Shown here: positions 24,079-30,997 of the stretch, in pieces | Numbering within the stretch: the stretch's first letter is position 1 | Layout of the letters: every line of letters begins with the position of its first letter | NCBI GenBank assembly: GCA_035288965.1 | Contig: DATDYQ010000048.1 | Span: 1 to 47,666, forward strand | Length of the DNA stretch: 47,666 nt | Origin: DATDYQ01 sp035288965 | Lineage (GTDB): Archaea > Nanobdellota > Nanobdellia > SCGC-AAA011-G17 > JAGVZF01 | Direction of reading: 5' to 3' | Notes under the pieces: model-generated | Databases searched by the model: none | What the model saw: the letters and a program-made list of their open reading frames with translations, nothing else | What the model was told of the DNA's origin: nothing | Translations under genes and position numbers: made by a program

Positions 24079-25493
24079 CGAATGACAAAAATATACGATA
24101 TGACAGACAGCAAAGAATTCAAAACTGGCAGCAAGAAAGATTAGCAAATGCAAAGATAGCAATTATTGGATCTGGACAATTAGCCCAATTTACAGCAGCT
24201 TCACTTGTCGCTCTTGGTGTAGGAAATGTAGAAATATATTGTAATGAAAAAGTTAATGGAAAGGAATTCTTAACTTTTGATAGTAATGGAGATGATAAGT
24301 CTAGCTTACTCGAAAAGAAGTTGCATGAAATGAATCCTGATGCTAATGTTAGAAGTTTTAAAATGGAAAGTGATGATAATATACTTTCTTTAGTTGATAA
24401 TCCTGATATAATTTTAGAGTTGACAAATTCATCTGAATTAAAAGAAAAAATTATGGAATATGCAAATGCACATAATGTAAAAATAATTTCTGCATCAACC
24501 GGAAAAACAGGAGGAGAATTATATTTTGTTAAACCGGGAGATGATTATTCGAGTGCAAAACTTACAAAATACGATGGAGAAAAACAGAGAACATTCACTA
24601 GCGAAATTTTTGGTGGTATGATTACAGAAGAAGTTAGAAAGATTTTGATGCCTCTTAAAGAAGGAGAAGATGCTGTTAAGAATTTGGCTTATGATGCGAC
24701 TGCTGAAAAGAGATTCAGTAAAGAAGGAGATTTTGATGCACAGCCTTTTGAAGATTTATCACAAAAAAGAATTTTAATTATCGGAGCAGGAGCTCTTGGG
24801 AATTTTGTTGCTTTGGGAGCTACGCTTGAGGGAATCGGAAAAATTGATATTTTAGATTTTGATGAAGTTGAACCTCATAATCTAAACAGACAAATTATGT
24901 TTTACGATGCTGTTGGAAAGAAAAAATCTTTAGCACTAGCAGAAAAGATCAAACAAATTAACCCTGACATCGAAGTTAAAGGATTGGTTGAAAAATTAGA
25001 TGAGAATACAACTTATTTTTTAAACAATAACCCAGACTTAATTTTGGATTGTGTTGATAACTTTGCAACTAGAGCTATAACAAATTACTTTGCTGTTCAT
25101 TATGGAATTCCGTTAGTAAGTGGTGGAACAAATTCAAATTCTGGGCAAGTTGTTGTTTATGAGCCTGGACAGAGTGCCTGTTTAGAATGTAAACTTGGTG
25201 TTGAACAAGCATTAGGGGTAGCTTTACAAGGAAGCAAGTGCACAGACGCACCTAATCCAAGTGTAATCATGACAAATGAAATTATTGGAGGAATGATGGT
25301 TGGAGAAGCTTTGAAAGTTTTAGATAAAGGATATGGAACTTCAGTTTCAAGAATTTTGAAATATGATTCAACAGCTCCTGTTAGGGGTGGTTTAATCGGA
25401 GCTAGTAATGCATGTGAATGTTCAAGGGGAGAAATTAAGGAATGGCTGCAAGGGGTTAAAGAGATGTTTTCTTTAGCTAAGGATGAAAAATGA
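24075..25493 (+). CDS. Two-domain E1-like activating enzyme
   Basis: This 472-residue protein has two ThiF/E1 Rossmann domains in tandem. The first (about 1-200) starts RYDRQQRIQNWQQERL, as in eukaryotic E1 inactive domains. It keeps a glycine loop (IIGSGQLAQ) but lacks the N-x-N-R-Q motif. The second (about 228-440) is complete: GAGALG (237-242), DFDEVEPHNLNRQ (D261, D263, N271, R272, Q273), lysines 282-284, DCVDN (D325, D328), zinc ligands CLEC (C369, C372) and CEC (C447, C449), and candidate catalytic C389. R11 or R14 of the first domain could act as the trans arginine finger. No UFD or separate cysteine domain is seen. Confidence 0.9.
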   Translation: MTNDKNIRYDRQQRIQNWQQERLANAKIAIIGSGQLAQFTAASLVALGVGNVEIYCNEKVNGKEFLTFDSNGDDKSSLLEKKLHEMNPDANVRSFKMESDDNILSLVDNPDIILELTNSSELKEKIMEYANAHNVKIISASTGKTGGELYFVKPGDDYSSAKLTKYDGEKQRTFTSEIFGGMITEEVRKILMPLKEGEDAVKNLAYDATAEKRFSKEGDFDAQPFEDLSQKRILIIGAGALGNFVALGATLEGIGKIDILDFDEVEPHNLNRQIMFYDAVGKKKSLALAEKIKQINPDIEVKGLVEKLDENTTYFLNNNPDLILDCVDNFATRAITNYFAVHYGIPLVSGGTNSNSGQVVVYEPGQSACLECKLGVEQALGVALQGSKCTDAPNPSVIMTNEIIGGMMVGEALKVLDKGYGTSVSRILKYDSTAPVRGGLIGASNACECSRGEIKEWLQGVKEMFSLAKDEK

Positions 25494-26116
25494 CTTTTGA
25501 TATTGGAGAAAAAGTGAAGATTGTAAAAACAGAGGGATTTAATAGAGGATGTTATAGAAATGGACTTTCTTTATTCCAAATTCATCTAGGAACTAAAGGA
25601 GTGATTACAAATATACAAAATAATAAAGATGCTTTTATTTATGTTAGAATAGGGGGAGAGGATTATTCTTTTCTACCAACTGAATTAGCTTATTGTGAAG
25701 AAGGAAAAAGTAAGCATGAAAAGAAAAAATTGGAGAGTTTGCTTATTGCAGAAGAGCCTGTTGATAAAATTAAAAAAGAAAAATCCTTTGATCCGAAGTT
25801 TAATGCAAGAGAAGAGTTTGTTGTTTGGGTAAGGGAAGAATTTCCGGAATTAATGTATCAAAAGGGACATTATGAAATACCTTCTAAAAGAAGAAGAGAA
25901 GTTTATGAAGCTGCAATAGCTGCATGTCGGCATGGTATTGAAACAACTGGAGCTTGTGTGCAAAGGACATTTCAAAATAATTTTAGTAATTTAATGACGG
26001 ATGGTTGCTCAGATCTTGAAGTAAGAATATATAGCATAGTATCTTTAATAGAATGTGTTTCTGCTAATCTGGGAAACGAAAATAGACATTATGGAACAAT
26101 TTTAGCAAGAAAATAA
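25490..26116 (+). CDS. Operon paralog 2: SH3-like domain plus H-x7-C domain
   Basis: This 208-residue protein is built like the one at 23395. An SH3/KOW-like barrel (about 1-68, IGEKVKIVK, LGTKGVITNI) is followed by the linker motif LESLLIAEEPVDKI (81-94), then the helical domain with FDPKFNAREEFVVWVREEFPEL and H148-x7-C156, ending ENRHYGTILARK (H200). A 73-base stretch is identical to paralog 1 except for one base. It overlaps the E1 stop by four bases. The function is unknown, with the same candidate roles as paralog 1. Confidence 0.75.
   Translation: MTFDIGEKVKIVKTEGFNRGCYRNGLSLFQIHLGTKGVITNIQNNKDAFIYVRIGGEDYSFLPTELAYCEEGKSKHEKKKLESLLIAEEPVDKIKKEKSFDPKFNAREEFVVWVREEFPELMYQKGHYEIPSKRRREVYEAAIAACRHGIETTGACVQRTFQNNFSNLMTDGCSDLEVRIYSIVSLIECVSANLGNENRHYGTILARK
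25781..25853 (+). repeat. Near-identical 73-bp tract, copy 2 (paralog 2)
   Basis: This is the second copy of the tract at 23728-23800, in the same orientation, about 2.05 kb away. The two copies flank the E1 gene. Confidence 0.9.
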
Positions 26117-26120
26117 TAAA

Positions 26121-26858
26121 ATGACTAATGATAAACTAGATGAATTATTAAACGGGAAAGAGCCAGAAGAAAGATTAGAAGTGAATGTTAATCGGGAATT
26201 CAAGCCTAAAATTAATGTGAGAGAAGAATTTGTATTGTGGATCCGTGAACAGTTTCCGGAACTTGGAGAATATATAAAAAAAGGAGGCATATATAAAAGT
26301 TTAGAAACTCGTGAGGAGGAGATTTATCAAGCTGCTCTGGGAGCAGTAAATCATGGTTTAACCTCTACTGAAGATTGTGCAAGCACACGTTTACATTCTG
26401 GATGGGTTGAATTTGAAAAAGGATTTGGGGTAAAGGGAAATCCTAGAAGAAGAGCAAAGAGTTTAGGAAGTTTTGTTAAGGCATTAGAAGACCTCTCAAT
26501 TAGCTTAGGTGGAGACAAACATTATACGAGGGCCGGAAAATTTTTAAATGGTAAACCTTATAGTGATTATTTGTATAGAAATCTGCGAGCTTTTGTTTAT
26601 ATGGTGGGAGAGGAAAATGGCAAGGATACAAAATACCTAGTTTTTGATGTAAAACAAAAATTTGAAGGCAATAATATCCCTGTTTTGATAGGTGAACTTC
26701 GTGGATTATCAAAATGGGATTTTGAAAGTTTAGGGAGAATTGCCTCTAAATTTCAGGGAACTGAGATAGATTTTATTGAAAAGGTTGATAAACTTGTTCC
26801 ACAAAAAGGATCATATGACTATTCACATGGATATTATGGCAGTGTTAAGTATAAGTGA
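26121..26858 (+). CDS. Operon paralog 3: H-x7-C domain with C-terminal extension
   Basis: This 245-residue protein lacks the SH3-like barrel. It begins directly with the shared peptide LDELLNGKEPEERLE (6-20), then the helical domain (INVREEFVLWIREQFPEL, H78-x7-C86, H134-Y135). A further 110 residues end SHGYYGSVKYK. The C-terminal part has strands (KYLVFDV, IPVLIGELRG) and no known match. It starts four bases after paralog 2 and is the last gene of the operon. The function is unknown. Confidence 0.75.
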   Translation: MTNDKLDELLNGKEPEERLEVNVNREFKPKINVREEFVLWIREQFPELGEYIKKGGIYKSLETREEEIYQAALGAVNHGLTSTEDCASTRLHSGWVEFEKGFGVKGNPRRRAKSLGSFVKALEDLSISLGGDKHYTRAGKFLNGKPYSDYLYRNLRAFVYMVGEENGKDTKYLVFDVKQKFEGNNIPVLIGELRGLSKWDFESLGRIASKFQGTEIDFIEKVDKLVPQKGSYDYSHGYYGSVKYK

Positions 26859-27000
26859 AACAACCATTCTTGGTAAAATAAATTTTTATGATAAAAAATA
26901 TTGTGGTAGATGATTTTTGGTAGGTGAATTTTAATATCTTTTATAATTCATAAAATTAATAAATAAGTTGTGTTAACTATTGTTAATGGAGGTGAAAAAC

Positions 27001-27168
27001 TTGAGAAAAGGATTAATAAAAATTACTTGTGATCCAAAAAACTGTGGGTTTATGGTGAGAAGTCATAATAAAAATGAATTAATAAGTTTGGCTCAAAATC
27101 ATGTTAAAAAGATACATCATAAAAGTGTTCCTACAGCAGAAATGAAAAAAATGATAAAAAAAGCTTAA
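27001..27168 (+). CDS. DUF1059 family small protein
   Basis: This protein of about 55 residues reads RKGLIKITCDPKNCGFMVRS followed by NKNELISLAQNHVKKIHHKS, the C...CGF...E...H....H pattern of DUF1059. The conserved cysteines and histidines suggest metal binding. The start is best taken as the TTG at 27001, which follows a strong ribosome site, GGAGGTGA (26988-26995). An ATG at 26980 lies upstream of that site. Function is unknown. Confidence 0.75.
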   Translation: MRKGLIKITCDPKNCGFMVRSHNKNELISLAQNHVKKIHHKSVPTAEMKKMIKKA

Positions 27169-27178
27169 TTTTTTTTTT
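27169..27178 (+). terminator. T-run terminator after DUF1059 gene
   Basis: Ten consecutive T residues directly follow the stop codon, followed by further T-rich sequence. Confidence 0.5.
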
Positions 27179-27381
27179 CTTTTATTTTATCTATAAATGT
27201 GTTGATTTCATATTTATTGCAATACTTAAATAACCGAAAACTATATATATTACTAATTTGCCCAATTTTCTTACTAATGTTTCTCTATCCAACGAATAAT
27301 CACAAGAGCACTGGTCTATGCGATGTTTCTGCTATTTTATCGATAATAAAAGAAGATAATATAAGCAGTAAATTTAAACGC

Positions 27382-27455
27382 GGGCCGGTAGCTCAGCTTG
27401 GTAGAGCACCTGACTTTTAATCAGGTGGTCGTGGGTTCAAATCCCATCCGGCTCA
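27382..27455 (+). tRNA. tRNA-Lys (TTT)
   Basis: The acceptor GGGCCGG pairs with CCGGCTC (one G-T). The D stem is GCTC/GAGC. The anticodon stem CCTGA/TCAGG holds loop CTTTTAA (anticodon TTT at 27416-27418). The T stem GTGGG/CCCAT holds TTCAAAT. No intron is present. It ends nine bases before the rpoH start codon, so it is probably within the polymerase operon leader. Confidence 0.94.
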
Positions 27456-27463
27456 TACACAAA

Positions 27464-27709
27464 ATGAAGAAAGAACTAAACATAGTAGGTCATGGCTTGG
27501 TCCCGAAGCATTTTAAATTAAGTGAAGAAGAGAAAAAAGAACTTCTGGAAAAATATAATATTGGATTAACACAATTGCCAAAAATCTATGATAATGATCC
27601 TATGATCAAAATAATGGGAGATGTTAAAATAGGTGATATTGTTAAAATAGAGAGAGATAGTCCAACAGCTGGAAAAGGTATTTTTTATAGAGTGGTGGTG
27701 CATGGTTAA
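27464..27709 (+). CDS. rpoH: RNA polymerase subunit H (Rpo5)
   Basis: This 81-residue protein begins MKKELNIVGHGLVPKHFKLS and includes LTQLPKIYDNDPMIKIMGDVKIGDIVKIERDSPTAGK. It matches the C-terminal Rpb5 assembly domain that forms archaeal subunit H. The start at 27464 lies nine bases after tRNA-Lys; an upstream in-frame start would run through the tRNA. It overlaps rpoB'' by eight bases and heads the polymerase operon. Confidence 0.93.
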   Translation: MKKELNIVGHGLVPKHFKLSEEEKKELLEKYNIGLTQLPKIYDNDPMIKIMGDVKIGDIVKIERDSPTAGKGIFYRVVVHG

Positions 27710-29192
27710 AGATTATCAATTAATATTGGGAAAATATTTCGATAAACATTCTTTTGTAGATAGCAATATAAGAAGCTATAATAATTTTGTGGAAAAAGGA
27801 ATGCAAAAGATAGTTAATGAGACTTCTGAGATTATTCCAACAATTATTCCACAGGAAGTTGAAAACTTCAAGATAAAGTTAAATAAAATATGGGCGGAAA
27901 AACCACAAATAACTGAAGCTGATGGAAGTAAAAGAAATGTTTATCCTATGGAAGCTAGGTTAAGAAAATTAACATATTCTGCTCCCTTGTTTTTGGAAGT
28001 AGCTGCACATATAGATAATGTTCAGCGTGAATCATTTACAACTGAAGTTGGAAAATTACCTGTAATGTTAAAAAGCAAATACTGCCATTTATACGGACTA
28101 AAAAGAGAAGAGTTAATTGAACATGGAGAAGATCCTGATGATAAAGGAGGATATTTCATATTAAATGGAAATGAAAGGGTGTTAATTACAGTTGAAGATT
28201 TAGCTGCAAATAAAATGTTTATCAATGAGGGCAGTTCGGGACCAAGCAAATATACTGCTAAGATATTTTCTGAAAGGGGAAGTTATAGAATTCCACATAC
28301 AATTGAACAGATGAAAGATGGAATAATTTATTTATCATTCACAAGATTCAGAAGAGTTCCAATAATTGCTGTGATAAAAGCCTTGGGATTGATTAGGGAT
28401 GAGGAAATTGTAAGATTTATTTCAGAAGAAAAACAATATGATGATGTTTTTGTAAATCTAGTTAATTCAGTTGAAATAAAAAATCAAAATGATGCACTAG
28501 AATTCTTATCAAAAAGAATTGGATTAACACAACCAAAAGAACAGAGAGATGAAAAAACATATGAACAATTAGATAAATATCTATTGCCTCATCTAGGAAT
28601 TACTTCAAAAGAAAGAATATGGAAAGCTTATAATTTATGTAAATGTATTAAGAAATATTTGATGGTGGTAAGAGATGGAGTTGAACTGCCTGACAAAGAT
28701 CATTATATGAATAAAAGATTAAAATTAAGTGGAGATTTATTAGGAGATTTATTTAGGGTTAATTTAAGAGCTTTAGTACAAGATATGTTATATAACTTCC
28801 AGAGATTAGTCAAAAGAGGAAAATTCCATTCTATTAAGATTATTATAAGAGATAAATTATTAACATCTAGAATTAAAAGCGCGATGGCAACTGGATCATG
28901 GGTTGGTGGAAGAAAAGGAATTAGTCAGAATATAGATAGAACAAATGATTTAGCAACATTATCACACTTACAAAGAGTTGTTTCATTATTAACAAGTACA
29001 CAAGAGAATTTTGAGGCAAGAGCATTACATTCTACTCATTGGGGAAGATTATGCCCTATAGAAACTCCTGAGGGAACACCAATTGGATTAAGAAAGAATT
29101 TAGCTTTTATGGCAAGCATAGCTCAAGAAGAATATAGTGAAGATAAGTTGAAAAAAACATTGGAGGCTGCTGGTTTAAAATTAATATCATAA
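27702..29192 (+). CDS. rpoB2: RNA polymerase subunit B'' (N-terminal half of beta)
   Basis: This 496-residue protein covers the N-terminal half of the second-largest subunit. It has the lobe and protrusion regions, GGYFILNGNERVLITVEDLA and, near the end, the fork region LATLSHLQRVVSLL and HSTHWGRLCPIETPEGTPIGL. The break from B' is at the position where the subunit is split in many euryarchaea and DPANN. B' follows after one base. Confidence 0.95.
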   Translation: MVKDYQLILGKYFDKHSFVDSNIRSYNNFVEKGMQKIVNETSEIIPTIIPQEVENFKIKLNKIWAEKPQITEADGSKRNVYPMEARLRKLTYSAPLFLEVAAHIDNVQRESFTTEVGKLPVMLKSKYCHLYGLKREELIEHGEDPDDKGGYFILNGNERVLITVEDLAANKMFINEGSSGPSKYTAKIFSERGSYRIPHTIEQMKDGIIYLSFTRFRRVPIIAVIKALGLIRDEEIVRFISEEKQYDDVFVNLVNSVEIKNQNDALEFLSKRIGLTQPKEQRDEKTYEQLDKYLLPHLGITSKERIWKAYNLCKCIKKYLMVVRDGVELPDKDHYMNKRLKLSGDLLGDLFRVNLRALVQDMLYNFQRLVKRGKFHSIKIIIRDKLLTSRIKSAMATGSWVGGRKGISQNIDRTNDLATLSHLQRVVSLLTSTQENFEARALHSTHWGRLCPIETPEGTPIGLRKNLAFMASIAQEEYSEDKLKKTLEAAGLKLIS

Positions 29193-29193
29193 A

Positions 29194-30996
29194 ATGACGG
29201 ACGTATACCTAGATGATGTTTATATTGGAACTGTAGAAAAGGCTAAGGAATTTGTAGACAAAGTAAGAGAGGATAGAAGAACTGCAAAAATTCCAGGAAT
29301 TATTAATATAGGATATAATGAAGATTTTGATGAAATATTGATAGAAACATCAAGGGGTAGAGCAAGAAGACCTTTAATTGTTGTTGAGAATGGAAAATCA
29401 AAATTAACAGATGAAATCTTACAGAAATTACAAAAAAATGAGATGGACTGGAAAGATTTAGTTGAACAAGGAATGATTGAATATTTGGATGCTACTGAAG
29501 AGGAAAATTCTTATGTATCTTTAAAAGAAGAGGACTTAACAAAAGAACATACCCATCTTGAGATTAGTCCGATAACAATTTTAGGAGTTTGTACATCGAT
29601 AGTTCCGTATGCAAATCACGGTGGAAGTTCTAGATTAATTAGAGGAAGTAAGATTCAAAGACAGGCTTTAGGATTATATGCTGCTAATTTCTTGCTAAGA
29701 ATGGATACAGATGCTAGTGTGTTACATTATCCTCAAAGACCAATTGTAAATACATTTATGCACGGTGTTTACGGATATGACAAACATCCTGCTGGGCAAA
29801 ATATTATAATAGCTATAATGAGTTATCAAGGATATAACATGCAGGACGCTACTATATTTAATAAAGGTAGTATTGACAGAGGATTAGGAAGAAGTTCATA
29901 TTTCAGACCATATTTAATAGAAGAATTAAGATATTCTGGTGGATTAACAGATGATGTATGCATTCCAGACAAGGAAGTTAAAGGATATAAAGCAGAGAAA
30001 GATTATAGATTATTAGAAAAAGATGGAATAATATATACTGGAGCTGAAGTTAAAGAAGATGATGTTTTGGTCGGAAAAACAAGTCCACCAAGATTTTTAG
30101 GAGAATTAGAAGAATTTAGTGTTGCTGCAAATGTTAGAAGAGAGAGCAGTGCTTCTGTTAAACATGGAGAAGCTGGAAAAGTTGATATGATAATAATGAC
30201 TGAAAATGAAGAGGGTAATAGAATTGTGCAAGTAAGATTAAGAGATCAAAGAATACCTGAAGTAGGAGATAAATTTGCTTCAAGATATGGACAAAAGGGA
30301 GTTATTGGTATGTTAGTAAGCCAAGAAGATATGCCATTTACAGCTGCGGGAGTTGTGCCTGATATTTTGTTTTCACCTCATGGAATTCCAAGCAGAATGA
30401 CAATTAATCACATGATAGAAATTGTAGCTGGAAAAGTTGGAGCTTTGAGAGGTGAATATATTAGGGGAACAACATTTGACTCTGAACCTGAAGCTGAATT
30501 AAGAAAACAATTACTTGAGCTTGGTTTTAGGGATAATGGAACTGAAACAATGTATAATGGAATAACTGGAGAAATGTTTGAAGCAAGAATTTATGTGGGG
30601 AATATATTTTACTTGAAATTAAAACATATGGTAGCTAATAAATTACACTCAAGAGCATCTGGAAGAATACAATTATTAACAAGACAGCCAATAGAAGGAA
30701 GAAGCAAAGGCGGTGGATTAAGAATTGGAGAGATGGAGAAAGATTGTTTTGTTGCTCATGGAGCTTCATTATTATTAAAAGAAAGATTTGATTCTGATAA
30801 AACATTATTATATGTTTGCGAGAATTGCGGAATGATAGCAATATATGATAGTTATAAAAATAAAAAATATTGTCCGAAGTGCGGAAGTAATGTTAATATT
30901 AGTGCGGTTGAAATAAGCTATGCATTCAAACTATTATTAGATGAATTAAAATCAATGGTTGTTTATCCAAAATTGGAGTTAAAAAGCAAATACTAA
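29194..30996 (+). CDS. rpoB1: RNA polymerase subunit B' (C-terminal half of beta)
   Basis: This 600-residue protein holds the catalytic-core parts of the beta subunit: SYQGYNMQDATIFNKGSIDR, GQKGVIGMLVSQEDMP, and RQPIEGRSKGGGLRIGEMEKD near residue 510-530. A C-terminal zinc ribbon (CENCGM and CPKCGS) follows. Both halves of beta are present in adjacent genes in order, and it is followed after one base by rpoA'. Confidence 0.95.
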   Translation: MTDVYLDDVYIGTVEKAKEFVDKVREDRRTAKIPGIINIGYNEDFDEILIETSRGRARRPLIVVENGKSKLTDEILQKLQKNEMDWKDLVEQGMIEYLDATEEENSYVSLKEEDLTKEHTHLEISPITILGVCTSIVPYANHGGSSRLIRGSKIQRQALGLYAANFLLRMDTDASVLHYPQRPIVNTFMHGVYGYDKHPAGQNIIIAIMSYQGYNMQDATIFNKGSIDRGLGRSSYFRPYLIEELRYSGGLTDDVCIPDKEVKGYKAEKDYRLLEKDGIIYTGAEVKEDDVLVGKTSPPRFLGELEEFSVAANVRRESSASVKHGEAGKVDMIIMTENEEGNRIVQVRLRDQRIPEVGDKFASRYGQKGVIGMLVSQEDMPFTAAGVVPDILFSPHGIPSRMTINHMIEIVAGKVGALRGEYIRGTTFDSEPEAELRKQLLELGFRDNGTETMYNGITGEMFEARIYVGNIFYLKLKHMVANKLHSRASGRIQLLTRQPIEGRSKGGGLRIGEMEKDCFVAHGASLLLKERFDSDKTLLYVCENCGMIAIYDSYKNKKYCPKCGSNVNISAVEISYAFKLLLDELKSMVVYPKLELKSKY

Positions 30997-30997
30997 A

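Noticed and set aside
27199..27420. Open frame of 73 codons before rpoH
   Set aside because: It runs into tRNA-Lys, has no clear ribosome site, and its composition is that of T-rich intergenic DNA. I regard it as chance.
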